Source: Pseudomonas sp. JAI120 (lineage in GTDB: Bacteria > Pseudomonadota > Gammaproteobacteria > Pseudomonadales > Pseudomonadaceae). From it: a stretch of DNA of 64,000 nt. The stretch lies in the NCBI RefSeq assembly GCF_014207255.1, contig NZ_JACHCZ010000001.1, positions 1,166,592 through 1,230,591 of the forward strand. Direction: 5' to 3'. A program made the position numbers and the translations under genes. Under the pieces are notes generated by a model. The model had not been told where the DNA came from. It worked only from the letters and a program-made list of their open reading frames with translations, and searched no databases. Of this stretch, positions 37,887 through 46,441 are shown one piece after another (the first letter of the stretch is position 1; each line of letters opens with the position of its first letter).

Positions 37887-39038
37887 ATGACCGTGGCCTT
37901 GACCTCCATCAAGATCAGTACCGACTTCGACAGTGGCAATATCCAGGTGCTCGACGCCAGCGATGCCTACAATTTGCTGCTTGCCATCCAGCCCGATACC
38001 CGCAGCCACCATTACCAATGGTTCCACTTCAAGGCCGAAGGCATGCACGTGGGCCACACCCATAATTTTCGCCTGAGCAACGCCGGTGGCTCTTCGTATA
38101 AGCACGCCTGGAGCGGCTACAACGCTGTCGCGTCTTATGATCACGTCAACTGGTTCCGAGTCCCTACGCGCTTTGACGGCGAGATCCTGCACATCAGCCT
38201 CGAAACCAGTGAGAAGCATGCCTGGTTGGCCTACTTTGAGCCCTACAGCCGCGAACGCCACGACTGGCTGATCGACCAGGCCCTGAAGTACGCCGGCACC
38301 CAACTGCTGGCCACCGGCAAAAGTGTCGAGGGCCGCGATATTCAACTGTTACGGCGTGGCAAAGGCGGCGAAGGCCGGCGCAATATCTGGATCATCGCCC
38401 AGCAGCACCCCGGCGAACACATGGCCGAATGGTTTATGGAAGGCATCATCGAACGCCTGCAACAGGATGGCGATGCCGAGATGAAAAAACTCCTGGCCGT
38501 TGCCGACCTGTACCTGGTGCCGAACATGAACCCCGACGGCGCCTTCCACGGTCACTTGCGCACCAACGCCATGGGCCAGGACCTCAATCGCGCCTGGCAA
38601 AGCGCCAGCCAGGAGATCAGCCCGGAAGTGCTGTTCGTGCAACAGCAAATGCACCAGTACGGCGTCGACCTGTTCCTCGACATCCACGGCGACGAAGAAA
38701 TCCCCTACGTGTTCACCGCTGCCTGCGAAGGCAACCCCAGCTACACCCCGCGCATCGAAGCGCTGGAAAAACGCTTCCGCAGCCATTTGAGTTCGCTGAC
38801 CCGTGACTTTCAAACCACCCACGGCTACACCCGTGACTTGCCGGGTGAAGCCAATATGACCCTGGCCTGCAACGCCGTCGGCGAGCAATACGACTGCCTG
38901 TCCCTGACCCTGGAAATGCCGTTCAAGGACAACGACAACGCGCCCAACCCGCAAACCGGTTGGTCAGGCGAACGCTCCAAACAACTGGCCAAGAACGTAT
39001 TGAGCAGCGTGGCCGATATCGTCACGGTCCTGCGCTAA
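37887..39038 (+). CDS. M14-family zinc carboxypeptidase (cytosolic carboxypeptidase-like)
   Basis: A 383-residue protein without a signal peptide. Residues 1-125 form a beta-rich N-terminal domain like that of cytosolic carboxypeptidases (YQWFHFKAEGM, FRLSNAGGSSY). The M14 domain follows with the zinc ligands in QQHPGEHMAEW and DIHGDEE, substrate motif NMNPDGAFHGHLRTNAMGQDLNRAW, and the catalytic glutamate in the LTLEMPF segment. Eukaryotic relatives remove glutamate from tubulin tails; the bacterial substrate is not known. It is monocistronic, convergent with cytochrome b561. Confidence 0.9.
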   Translation: MTVALTSIKISTDFDSGNIQVLDASDAYNLLLAIQPDTRSHHYQWFHFKAEGMHVGHTHNFRLSNAGGSSYKHAWSGYNAVASYDHVNWFRVPTRFDGEILHISLETSEKHAWLAYFEPYSRERHDWLIDQALKYAGTQLLATGKSVEGRDIQLLRRGKGGEGRRNIWIIAQQHPGEHMAEWFMEGIIERLQQDGDAEMKKLLAVADLYLVPNMNPDGAFHGHLRTNAMGQDLNRAWQSASQEISPEVLFVQQQMHQYGVDLFLDIHGDEEIPYVFTAACEGNPSYTPRIEALEKRFRSHLSSLTRDFQTTHGYTRDLPGEANMTLACNAVGEQYDCLSLTLEMPFKDNDNAPNPQTGWSGERSKQLAKNVLSSVADIVTVLR

Positions 39039-39056
39039 CGCCCTTTGCCCCCGGCA

Positions 39057-39596
39057 TCAGTCCTTGGTGCCGGTCATGCTCTGCAACACCCCATCGCGCC
39101 GAATCAACCCATGGAACAGCGCCGCCGCCAGGTGCAACAGCACCGTCAGGAACAGCAGGTAGGCCAGATACCCATGGGCCTTGCGCAATAGCGCAAACAG
39201 CGGCGCATCCGCCGCCACCAACGCCGGTAACTGCACCGAACTGCTGAGCATCACCGGGTCGCCCGCCGCCGAAATCATCGCCCAGCCCAGCAGCGGCAAC
39301 ACCAGCATCAACCCATACAAGACCAGATGGGACGCCTTGGCCGCCAGCACTTGCCACAGCGGTAAGTCAGACGGCAACGGCGGCTGGCGGGTGGAGAAGC
39401 GCACCGCCAAGCGCACGATCACCAGCACCAGGATCGCGATCCCCAGCGGCTTATGCAGGTGGATCAACCACTCATGCCGCTCCGACACTGACGCCGCCAA
39501 GCCTGCGCCGATAAACAACATGGCGATGACCATCAGCGCCATCAACCAGTGCAGCAGGCGCGCCAGGGGCGCAAAAAACCGAGGTTGGGCATTCAT
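39057..39596 (-). CDS. Cytochrome b561 (CybB-like, possible superoxide:quinone oxidoreductase)
   Basis: A 179-residue membrane protein with four hydrophobic spans and heme-ligand histidines in RLLHWLMALM, WLIHLHKPLG and LLHLAAALFHGLIRRD. It belongs to the bacterial cytochrome b561 family, of which E. coli CybB oxidises superoxide and reduces ubiquinone. Its start overlaps the stop of the catalase-like gene by four bases, so the two are one unit. The pair lies divergent from an ECF sigma/anti-sigma pair and shares its promoter motif, suggesting an oxidative-stress regulon. Confidence 0.9.
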   Translation of the reverse strand: MNAQPRFFAPLARLLHWLMALMVIAMLFIGAGLAASVSERHEWLIHLHKPLGIAILVLVIVRLAVRFSTRQPPLPSDLPLWQVLAAKASHLVLYGLMLVLPLLGWAMISAAGDPVMLSSSVQLPALVAADAPLFALLRKAHGYLAYLLFLTVLLHLAAALFHGLIRRDGVLQSMTGTKD

Positions 39597-40675
39597 GGCT
39601 TGGACTCCGCTGGGGCACTGTGCAAGGGGCTGACTTCACCGGCACGGCGCAGGAAAGAACTGGCATATGCCGCCGAACGTGCAGCCAGCAGCGGGTCATT
39701 GGAGGCTTCGATGCCGCTGGGCAAGATCAACGGATCGAAATTGATGTCGCGACAATCACCGTCGGCCTGGGGTTGGCTGCTTTGCAACACCAGGGTGCCG
39801 GCATTCAGCACCTTGTGCTCACCGGTCCAGGGTTTGCTCGCGTCCTCCAGCGGGTCGCCGGGGTTGGCCAGGGTCATGTTCAACTGCCAACGCAAAGGCC
39901 CTGTGGCCAGGCGTTGCACCAGGTCTTTCTCAAGAAAATCGCCCCCGGCCGGTGCGGTCTCCCCCGCCGCATCCTGACGCTCGGGCACTACGCCCCAGCG
40001 CACGGCCTGGCGCTTGCCCTCGGCACTCACCAAGTAAAACGCGTTGATACCGTTATAGGTTTCGGTCGCATAACTGGCCGATGGCTTGGCCGTTTTGACC
40101 CATGCAAGGAATGGCGCCGCCTCAGGGTGTGCGGCAAAAAATGCCGGCATATTCGCCGGGTTCGGCTTGCCGGTAGCCGGGTCCGGCGCGCCGGCCTTGA
40201 GCATCTGGTAGAACGCCTCGGGCGTGCCCACCGGGAACACCGGCATGCTGTTCATGCCGGTACGCCATTGCTGGCCGTTGGCCAGGCTGAACTGCACGGC
40301 AAAGCTGCGGATCGGTACACTGCTGTCCGGCGCATAGGGGTTGCCGCTGGGCAAGGCGAAGCGGCCGATCAACGGGGTCCTGGCCTCACTGAACACTTGG
40401 GCGCTGGAGTAGGCACGGGCCTCAGCACTGCTTTCGAAGTACCCGGCCACGCACACGCCCTTGGCGTGGTTACGCCGGAATCCAGGGTGCACGCCGTTGT
40501 TGGTTTCCAGGGCATTGACCAGGGTTTTCGGGCGAAGGCGTTGTGGGTCGAGGCTGCCATTGACGTAGGCAAATGCCCCGGCCATAACCGCAACCACGGC
40601 ACCAATACCCGCAAGTCGTGCGATCAGGCTCGCCGTGCTTAACGGGGGACGTGGCGGTGATGAGTGATCTACCAT
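39593..40675 (-). CDS. srpA: Catalase-related peroxidase, membrane-anchored (SrpA-like)
   Basis: A 360-residue heme protein of the small catalase-like family. An N-terminal membrane segment (about residues 18-40) is an uncleaved or cleaved export signal, so the enzyme domain is periplasmic. The distal heme histidine lies in HPGFRRNHAKGVC. Other family parts are FAVQFSLANGQQWRTGMNSMPVF and YNGINAFYLV. The ATG at 40673-40675 has CTGGAG seven bases upstream. It is the first gene of a pair with cytochrome b561 and is preceded by an ECF-type promoter GGGAATA-N15-CGTCT. Confidence 0.88.
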   Translation of the reverse strand: MVDHSSPPRPPLSTASLIARLAGIGAVVAVMAGAFAYVNGSLDPQRLRPKTLVNALETNNGVHPGFRRNHAKGVCVAGYFESSAEARAYSSAQVFSEARTPLIGRFALPSGNPYAPDSSVPIRSFAVQFSLANGQQWRTGMNSMPVFPVGTPEAFYQMLKAGAPDPATGKPNPANMPAFFAAHPEAAPFLAWVKTAKPSASYATETYNGINAFYLVSAEGKRQAVRWGVVPERQDAAGETAPAGGDFLEKDLVQRLATGPLRWQLNMTLANPGDPLEDASKPWTGEHKVLNAGTLVLQSSQPQADGDCRDINFDPLILPSGIEASNDPLLAARSAAYASSFLRRAGEVSPLHSAPAESKP

Positions 40676-40730
40676 GAACAAACTCCAGGGCCTGAAGGCC
40701 TTTGGGGGTAAACATAAGGTCGGAGCATTA

Positions 40731-40757
40731 AGACGAACGCCGATCCGCTCTATTCCC
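40731..40757 (-). promoter_or_regulatory. ECF-type promoter of srpA-cytochrome b561
   Basis: Reading on the minus strand, GGGAATA (40757-40751) and CGTCT (40735-40731) are separated by exactly 15 bases. The same motif and spacing occurs on the plus strand in front of the sigma gene 27 bp away. Transcription would start near 40725, about 50 bases before the srpA ATG. Confidence 0.75.
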
Positions 40758-40783
40758 AGGCCCTGGATTTATTTTCCACGGTC

Positions 40784-40810
40784 GGGAATAACCGTTCACG
40801 CCGGACGTCT
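40784..40810 (+). promoter_or_regulatory. ECF-type autoregulatory promoter of the sigma/anti-sigma pair
   Basis: GGGAATA (40784-40790), 15 bases, CGTCT (40806-40810), placed 34 bases before the sigma ATG. Identity with the divergent promoter indicates that the sigma factor drives both its own operon and srpA. Confidence 0.75.
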
Positions 40811-40844
40811 CTCTAGTCCCAGCGTAGTGACCAGCCAGACACCC

Positions 40845-41351
40845 ATGCATGAACTCGACGAACCGTTACGTGAACTCATCCCCAGGCTGCGGCGTTTCGC
40901 TGTGTCCCTGACCCGTAACGCCAGCAGTGCCGACGACCTGGTGCAGGCGACCCTGGAGCGGGCGATCACCCGTTGGGCCGACAAACGCATCGAAGGCGAT
41001 CTGCGCGCGTGGCTGTTCTCGATCCTCTACCGGCAGTTCCTCGATGCCCACCGCCGCACCCGGCGCTATGCACGCATGCTGGAATTCTTTACCGGCCGCG
41101 ATGATGCGCAGCCGTCGGTGGAGCGCACCGTCATCGCCCAAGCGACCCTGCAAGCCTTCGACCAACTCAACACCGAACAACGCGCGCTGCTGTTGTGGGT
41201 GTCGGTGGAGGGCTTGAGCTACAAGGAAGTCGCGCAAATACTCGAGGTGCCGATTGGCACCGTGATGTCGCGCCTGTCCCGGGCGCGCCAAGCGTTGCGT
41301 CAACTCAGCGATGGCGACATCGCCAGCCCTTCCCTGCGGATACTCAAATGA
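40845..41351 (+). CDS. ECF RNA polymerase sigma factor
   Basis: A 168-residue sigma-70 family protein with region 2 (ASSADDLVQATLERAITRW, ADKRIEGDLRAWLFSILYRQFLDAHRR) and region 4 (LLLWVSVEGLSYKEVAQILEVPIGTVMSRLSRARQALR). The ATG at 40845 starts the conserved part; a GTG 18 bases upstream is an alternative. It overlaps the downstream anti-sigma gene by four bases. The linkage with a catalase-like protein and cytochrome b561 resembles the ECF26 group, as I recall it; group membership would need a profile search. Confidence 0.92.
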   Translation: MHELDEPLRELIPRLRRFAVSLTRNASSADDLVQATLERAITRWADKRIEGDLRAWLFSILYRQFLDAHRRTRRYARMLEFFTGRDDAQPSVERTVIAQATLQAFDQLNTEQRALLLWVSVEGLSYKEVAQILEVPIGTVMSRLSRARQALRQLSDGDIASPSLRILK

Positions 41352-42085
41352 TCAGCCTGCCCCCCAGCGAACGCGACCTGCATGCCTACGTCGATCACCA
41401 ACTCCTGGACAGTGATCGCCGTGTGCTCGAAACCTACCTGGCCGCCCATCCCGAGCTGGCGGCCCAAGTGCAGGCCTGGCAACAGGACGCGCAATTGCTG
41501 CGTGCGTCATTGAGCGGCGCCCTGCAACAACCGGCCAACCCGGCGCTGGACCCGACGCTGATTCGCCAGCGCCTCAAGCACCAGACGCGCCGCCACTTTG
41601 CTACCGCCGCAGTGCTGCTGATGGCCGTCAGCCTCGGCGGCCTCGGCGGCTGGCATGCCCGTGAAGCCACGCAACCGCCGCTGTTACCGATGGCCGACGC
41701 GATGCAAGCGTTCCGCCTGTTTGCCCAGGAGGGCATCATGCCCGCTGACTACAACGGCCAGGACCGCGGCACGATGCAGGCGTGGCTCGACCGCTACTTC
41801 AATCAAGCCCATCGCCTGCCGGACTTGAGCCAAGCAGGCTTCACGCCCGTCAGCGGGCGACTGCTCACCACCGATCAAGGCGCCGCCGCCATGGTGCTGT
41901 ACCAGGACGCACAAGGCCGGCGCATCAGCTTCTACATTCGCCCACCGGGCCCGGACAACGGTTTCCTGCCCCGTGGCGAGCGCACGGCGGATGGGTTGCA
42001 AGCCCAATACTGGTCCGGCGGCGGCTACAACTATGCGGTGGTCAGCCCGACGGACCAGCCGACGCCGCCGCTGCAGCCGTTCTAG
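41348..42085 (+). CDS. Membrane-bound anti-sigma factor
   Basis: A 245-residue protein with a cytoplasmic N-terminal anti-sigma domain (start SERDLHAYVDHQLLDSDRRVLETYLAAHPELAAQV, a typical ASD helix pattern), one membrane span at about residues 85-101, and a periplasmic domain of about 140 residues. The zinc-binding HxxxCxxC motif of the ZAS type is absent. It overlaps the sigma gene by four bases, which ensures balanced synthesis. The periplasmic domain presumably senses oxidative stress and releases the sigma factor. Confidence 0.9.
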   Translation: MISLPPSERDLHAYVDHQLLDSDRRVLETYLAAHPELAAQVQAWQQDAQLLRASLSGALQQPANPALDPTLIRQRLKHQTRRHFATAAVLLMAVSLGGLGGWHAREATQPPLLPMADAMQAFRLFAQEGIMPADYNGQDRGTMQAWLDRYFNQAHRLPDLSQAGFTPVSGRLLTTDQGAAAMVLYQDAQGRRISFYIRPPGPDNGFLPRGERTADGLQAQYWSGGGYNYAVVSPTDQPTPPLQPF

Positions 42086-42147
42086 ATTGGTCAAATCGCC
42101 ACCGGCGCCCTAAAGTAAGCGACCACCGCACTACAGAGTGACTCGCA

Positions 42148-43242
42148 TTGGCCGTGCTCCCCCTTATCCGTCGTTTGTTCGGTAAAAAAACCGACACACT
42201 GGACGACACGCCCATCCAGACGTTCTTTCAGGACAAAGCCCGGCAACTGGGTTACACCCTCAGTGCTGGCCAAACCCAGGCCATCACCGCCATGGCGCGC
42301 CAGACCCAGCACCTGCTCGCCGGCCAGCCTACCCGCAGCCTGTACCTGCACGGCCCGGTGGGGCGCGGCAAAAGCTGGCTGCTGGACGGTTTCTTCCAGG
42401 CGCTGCCCATCGCCGAAAAGCAACGCGTGCATTTCCATGAGTTTTTCGCCCAACTGCACCGCGGTATGTTCACGCACCAGGCGACGGACGATGCATTGGC
42501 CATGACCCTGGACGAACTGCTCGACGGCTGCCGCGTGCTGTGTTTCGACGAGTTCCACGTGCACGACATCGGCGATGCCATGCTGATTACCCGGCTGTTC
42601 AAGGCCCTGTTCCAGCGTGGCGTGTGGGTGCTGGTGACCTCCAACTATCCACCCGAAGGGCTGTTGCCCAACCCGCTGTACCACGAACGTTTCAAGCCGG
42701 TGATCGACTTGATTGCCGCGCGTATGGACGTGCTGGAAGTCAGTTCGCCCGAGGACTTTCGCAGCCTGCCCCAGGCCCAGGCCGTGCAGCGCTTTACCAC
42801 CGGCTGTTACCTGTGGCCGGGCACGCAGGCCCAGCGTGCGGCGCTCGACCTGCCTGTCAGCGGCGGCCCGACGCAGACGCTGACGGTGGGCAACCGGAGA
42901 TTGATCTGCCGCCAGCATCAAGCCCGCACCATCGTATTCACCTTCAACGACCTGTGCGAACAGCTGACGGCGGTGATGGACTACCTGTTGCTGTGCGAGG
43001 CGTTCGATCACTGGGTCATCGACGGCCTGCCCCACCTGGCAGAGTGTCCGATCGCCGTGCAGCAGCGTTTTATCAACCTGGTGGACGTGCTTTACGACAA
43101 GGACAAGCACCTGATCCTGATCGGCGAACAACCGCTGGCACAGGCAATGAGCGGCCAGGCCATCGACCTGGCGCGCACTGCCAGCCGCCTGAGCCAATTG
43201 CAACAGGCCAACCCGCAACGGGTGCGCGACCCGGTATCATGA
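42148..43242 (+). CDS. zapE: Cell division protein ZapE (AFG1-like ATPase)
   Basis: A 364-residue AFG1-family ATPase. Walker A is GPVGRGKSWLLDGFF, Walker B VLCFDEFHVHD, and the sensor region LVTSNYPPEGLLPNPL is present. E. coli ZapE acts on the Z-ring under low oxygen. The annotated start is TTG at 42148; a GTG two codons downstream is possible. This is one of the shorter (364-residue) pseudomonad homologues and starts with basic residues RRLFGKK. It is followed by an LRR-kinase gene after 25 bases, possibly in one transcript. Confidence 0.88.
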   Translation: MAVLPLIRRLFGKKTDTLDDTPIQTFFQDKARQLGYTLSAGQTQAITAMARQTQHLLAGQPTRSLYLHGPVGRGKSWLLDGFFQALPIAEKQRVHFHEFFAQLHRGMFTHQATDDALAMTLDELLDGCRVLCFDEFHVHDIGDAMLITRLFKALFQRGVWVLVTSNYPPEGLLPNPLYHERFKPVIDLIAARMDVLEVSSPEDFRSLPQAQAVQRFTTGCYLWPGTQAQRAALDLPVSGGPTQTLTVGNRRLICRQHQARTIVFTFNDLCEQLTAVMDYLLLCEAFDHWVIDGLPHLAECPIAVQQRFINLVDVLYDKDKHLILIGEQPLAQAMSGQAIDLARTASRLSQLQQANPQRVRDPVS

Positions 43243-43267
43243 GCGCCATTTACGCCCCCCTTGCCGA

Positions 43268-44587
43268 GTGACCGCGCCGTTGATGAATACCCTCGCCCAA
43301 CTCAAGGCCGGCCAATTGGCCGGCATTACGCGCCTGGACCTGTCCTGCGGGCTCACCGAATTCCCTGAGGAAATCTTCGGGCTGGCCGACTCCCTGGAAA
43401 TCCTCAACCTCAGCGGCAACGCCCTGAGCCGCCTGCCCGACGACCTGCACCGCCTGCCGCACCTGCGCGTGCTGTTCTGTTCGGACAACGCCTTTACCGA
43501 ACTGCCGGAATGCCTGGGCCAGTGCGCCAAACTGAGCATGATCGGCTTCAAGGCCAACCAGATCAACCACGTGCCAGCCGCCGCGCTGCCACCGTTGCTG
43601 CGCTGGCTGATCCTCACCGACAACCGCATCAGCCAGTTACCCCGCGAATTGGGCGAGCGGCCGCTGCTGCAGAAACTGATGCTCGCCGGGAACCAACTGA
43701 CGCAGTTGCCGGAGAGCCTGGCCAACTGCAACAACCTGGAGCTGATCCGCATCGCCTCCAACCGCCTCACGCTCCTGCCCGAATGGCTGTTGACGCTGCC
43801 GAGCCTGACGTGGCTGGCCTATGCGGGCAACCCGGTAGAAATGGCTGTGGATGGGGGGGCGGACGACGCGACAGCGGATATTCCCTGGACGGAACTGGAA
43901 CTGGCCGACGTGCTGGGCGAAGGTGCCTCGGGGGTGATTCGCAAGGCCCTGTGGGTCCCCACGGCCAAGCCCGTCGCCGTCAAGCTGTACAAAGGCACGA
44001 TCACCAGCGACGGCTCGCCGCTGCACGAAATGCAGGCCTGCATCGCCGCCGGGTTGCACCCTAACCTGATCAAGGTGCAAGGCCGCGTGGTGGGTGCCCC
44101 TGAGGGTCAGGCCGCGTTGGTCATGGACCTGATCGACCCGAGCTACCGCAACCTCGCCGCCCTGCCGAGCCTGGCCTCGTGCACCCGCGACGTCTACGAC
44201 CCCACCACCCGCTTCAGCGTCGACACAGCCTTGCGCATGGCCCGGGGCATCGCCTCCGTGGCCGCGCATTTGCACCGGCACGGCATTACCCATGGCGACC
44301 TGTATGGCCACAATATCCTGTGGAATGAAGCGGGAGAGTGTTTGCTCGGGGACTTTGGCGCGGCGTCGTTTCATGCCAAGGCAGACACCTTGGAAACGCG
44401 AGCATTGCAACGCATTGAAGTGCGCGCGTTCGGGGTGTTGCTGGGGGAATTGCTGGAGCGGGTTGAGGCGGGGTTGATTGACGAGGCGCTGTTGGATTTG
44501 CAGAAAAGCTGTTGCCAGCCCGACGTGTTGGCACGGCCGAGCTTCGAAGAAATCAACGCCTTGCTGCAATCCATCCAGCACCACTAA
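43268..44587 (+). CDS. Leucine-rich repeat protein kinase
   Basis: A 439-residue soluble protein without signal or membrane segment. Residues 20-190 hold about seven leucine-rich repeats (LEILNLSGNALSRLPDDL, LRVLFCSDNAFTELPE, LRWLILTDNRISQLPREL, LQKLMLAGNQLTQLPESL). Residues 212-439 form a protein kinase domain: glycine loop GEGASGVI, ATP lysine Lys239 (VAVKLYKG), catalytic loop HGDLYGHNIL (Asp344, Asn349) and GDFG (Asp362). It uses HGD in place of HRD, as seen in many bacterial and lipopolysaccharide-type kinases. The target is unknown. The start is GTG at 43268; the ATG five codons later is possible. Confidence 0.88.
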   Translation: MTAPLMNTLAQLKAGQLAGITRLDLSCGLTEFPEEIFGLADSLEILNLSGNALSRLPDDLHRLPHLRVLFCSDNAFTELPECLGQCAKLSMIGFKANQINHVPAAALPPLLRWLILTDNRISQLPRELGERPLLQKLMLAGNQLTQLPESLANCNNLELIRIASNRLTLLPEWLLTLPSLTWLAYAGNPVEMAVDGGADDATADIPWTELELADVLGEGASGVIRKALWVPTAKPVAVKLYKGTITSDGSPLHEMQACIAAGLHPNLIKVQGRVVGAPEGQAALVMDLIDPSYRNLAALPSLASCTRDVYDPTTRFSVDTALRMARGIASVAAHLHRHGITHGDLYGHNILWNEAGECLLGDFGAASFHAKADTLETRALQRIEVRAFGVLLGELLERVEAGLIDEALLDLQKSCCQPDVLARPSFEEINALLQSIQHH

Positions 44588-44592
44588 GCAAA

Positions 44593-44635
44593 TGTGGGAG
44601 GGGCGGTGCGACGATTCGACTTGCCCTCTCCCACA
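44593..44635. repeat. Degenerate REP hairpin
   Basis: TGTGGGAGGGG and GCCCTCTCCCACA flank about 20 bases with no central match to the usual REP core. The hairpin lies between the convergent LRR-kinase and yebC-like genes. Confidence 0.65.
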
Positions 44636-44663
44636 TGTGGATCGCCTGTCTTCAGTTGATAAA

Positions 44664-45371
44664 TCAGCCCGCCAGGCCGACGAACATGTCCTGCACGTCA
44701 TCGTGGTTGTCCAAGCCTTCGAGGAAGGCTTCGACTTCAGCCATCTGCTCATCGGTCAGGCCGCTTACCGGGTTTTTCGAGATGTAGCCCAGCTTGGCCG
44801 ACAGCACGGTGAAACCCTGTTCCGGCAACGCTTTTTGCACGGCGTCCAGGTCGGTGGTCTCGGTGATGAACAGGGTGGTGCCTTCTTCTTCGCCGTCTTC
44901 AAAGTCCTGCGCACCGGCTTCGATCGCTGCCATTTCCGGATCGGCATCCGGGGTGTCCGGCGAGGCTTCGATCAGGCCGACATGGTTGAAATCCCAGGCC
45001 ACGGAGCCGGAAGCACCCAACTGCCCCTTGCGGAACGCCACGCGGATTTCCGCCACGGTGCGGTTGATGTTGTCGGTCACGCACTCGACGATCAACGGTA
45101 CCTGGTGCGGGGCGAACCCTTCGTAGGTCACGCGGTGGTATTGCACGGTTTCACCGAGCAGACCGGCGCCCTTCTTGATGGCACGGTCCAGGGTTTCCTT
45201 GGGCATCGAGGCCTTTTTGGCCTGTTCCACCACCAGACGCAGGTGAGCGTTGGTCGCGGTGTCGGCACCGTTGCGGGCGGCGATGGTGATTTCTTTCACC
45301 AGCTTGCCGAAGATCTTGCCCTTGGCATTGGCTGCCGCTTCTTTATGTTTGACTTTCCACTGTGCGCCCAT
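44664..45371 (-). CDS. YebC/PmpR-family DNA-binding regulatory protein (YebC2/YeeN type)
   Basis: A 235-residue protein of the YebC/TACO1 family. It begins [27 protein letters not shown], where the classic YebC has AGHSKWANIKHRK, so it belongs to the second (YeeN-like) branch. Other conserved segments are [35 protein letters not shown] and [11 protein letters not shown]. Members bind nucleic acids and have been described as transcriptional regulators or as helpers of translation through proline stretches. It is monocistronic and ends at a REP-like hairpin. Confidence 0.88.
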   Translation of the reverse strand: MGAQWKVKHKEAAANAKGKIFGKLVKEITIAARNGADTATNAHLRLVVEQAKKASMPKETLDRAIKKGAGLLGETVQYHRVTYEGFAPHQVPLIVECVTDNINRTVAEIRVAFRKGQLGASGSVAWDFNHVGLIEASPDTPDADPEMAAIEAGAQDFEDGEEEGTTLFITETTDLDAVQKALPEQGFTVLSAKLGYISKNPVSGLTDEQMAEVEAFLEGLDNHDDVQDMFVGLAG

Positions 45372-45470
45372 GACTCACTCTCTTCTATACATCGCGCCCA
45401 AACGTCTGCTGGCCGGCGCTTTGGGGGCAGAGTTTATAGCGCGAGAACGCATCGTTCCACCAAAAAACCC

Positions 45471-46328
45471 TCAGGGCGCCAACTCGAAGAACGCCTGAAT
45501 CAGGCGCAACGAACGGCGCCGCTCCATGCAACCGAGCGTATGCCGGTTGACCAGCCCATCGCCCTCAATCGCCACGGCCTGCACGCGCGGGTCGGGGCTG
45601 ACTTCCACGGACGAAACCACGCCCACCCCCAACTCAGCGGCGACGGCTTCGGTCACCGCCTCGCGGCTGTCCAGTTCCAGCAGCACCTTGGGCTGCACAT
45701 TCGCGGCCATGCAGGCGTCATCGAAGGTACGCCGGGTGATGGAACTGGGCTCGCGCAGCACCATGATCACGTCGTTGAGTTGCTCGAGGCGAATACCCTC
45801 GGGTTGCTGCGCCCACGGGTGGCTGGCCGGCACCAATGCGCAAATGCGCGATTCGTTCAACGGTTGCAGGTGCAGGCCATTGCGCGGCTCCACTTCGGTG
45901 AGCACCGCCACGTCCGCATGCTCGGACAATAGCGCAGCCAGGGTTTCCTGGGCATTGCCCAGGCGCAGGTTGACGGTAATCCCGGGGTAGCGCGCGCGCA
46001 GGCTGGCAATCATCGGCATCACCAGGTGCGGGCCGTCCGCCGCGACTTCCAGGCGCCCGGTCAGCAGTTGGCGGTTGGCCTCCAGCATCGTCTGGGCTTC
46101 GTCCACCAGGCCAAAGATGGCCCGTGTGATCGCCGCCAGCCGCGCGCCCTCCTCGGTCAACTCCACCCGTCGCGCGGTGCGCCGCAGCAACGGAATCTGG
46201 TAGTGCTCCTCCAGGGCCTTGATATGCCCGGTCACCGCCGGCTGGCTGATGAACAGCCGTGCTGCGGCACGGGTAAAGCTGCCCTCGCGGGCCACGGCGT
46301 CGAATGCGCGCAGTTGGAACAGGTTCAT
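45471..46328 (-). CDS. LysR-family regulator of 2-aminoethylphosphonate use
   Basis: A 285-residue LysR protein. The helix-turn-helix is in LRAFDAVAREGSFTRAAARLFISQPAVTGHIKALEE and the effector domain resembles the CysB-like group. The ATG at 46326-46328 begins the conserved region; the frame continues upstream opposite phnW and is not used. It is divergent from phnW, 113 bases away, which marks it as the regulator of the phnWX genes. A palindrome directly before its start is the likely operator. Confidence 0.88.
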   Translation of the reverse strand: MNLFQLRAFDAVAREGSFTRAAARLFISQPAVTGHIKALEEHYQIPLLRRTARRVELTEEGARLAAITRAIFGLVDEAQTMLEANRQLLTGRLEVAADGPHLVMPMIASLRARYPGITVNLRLGNAQETLAALLSEHADVAVLTEVEPRNGLHLQPLNESRICALVPASHPWAQQPEGIRLEQLNDVIMVLREPSSITRRTFDDACMAANVQPKVLLELDSREAVTEAVAAELGVGVVSSVEVSPDPRVQAVAIEGDGLVNRHTLGCMERRRSLRLIQAFFELAP

Positions 46329-46329
46329 A

Positions 46330-46350
46330 GCTATCGGCCTCACTGATAGC
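46330..46350. promoter_or_regulatory. Candidate LysR operator between the regulator and phnW
   Basis: GCTATC-N9-GATAGC has perfect 6-bp arms and starts two bases upstream of the regulator ATG. It fits a LysR-type dyad and, by position, autorepression. Confidence 0.5.
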
Positions 46351-46441
46351 TCGCATAACAACAAACAATTTGATTGATGACAAGCCAAACTGCAATTTAG
46401 GCGCCGTAGCTTCAACCCCTGATGCCTTGCGAGGACTTGAG

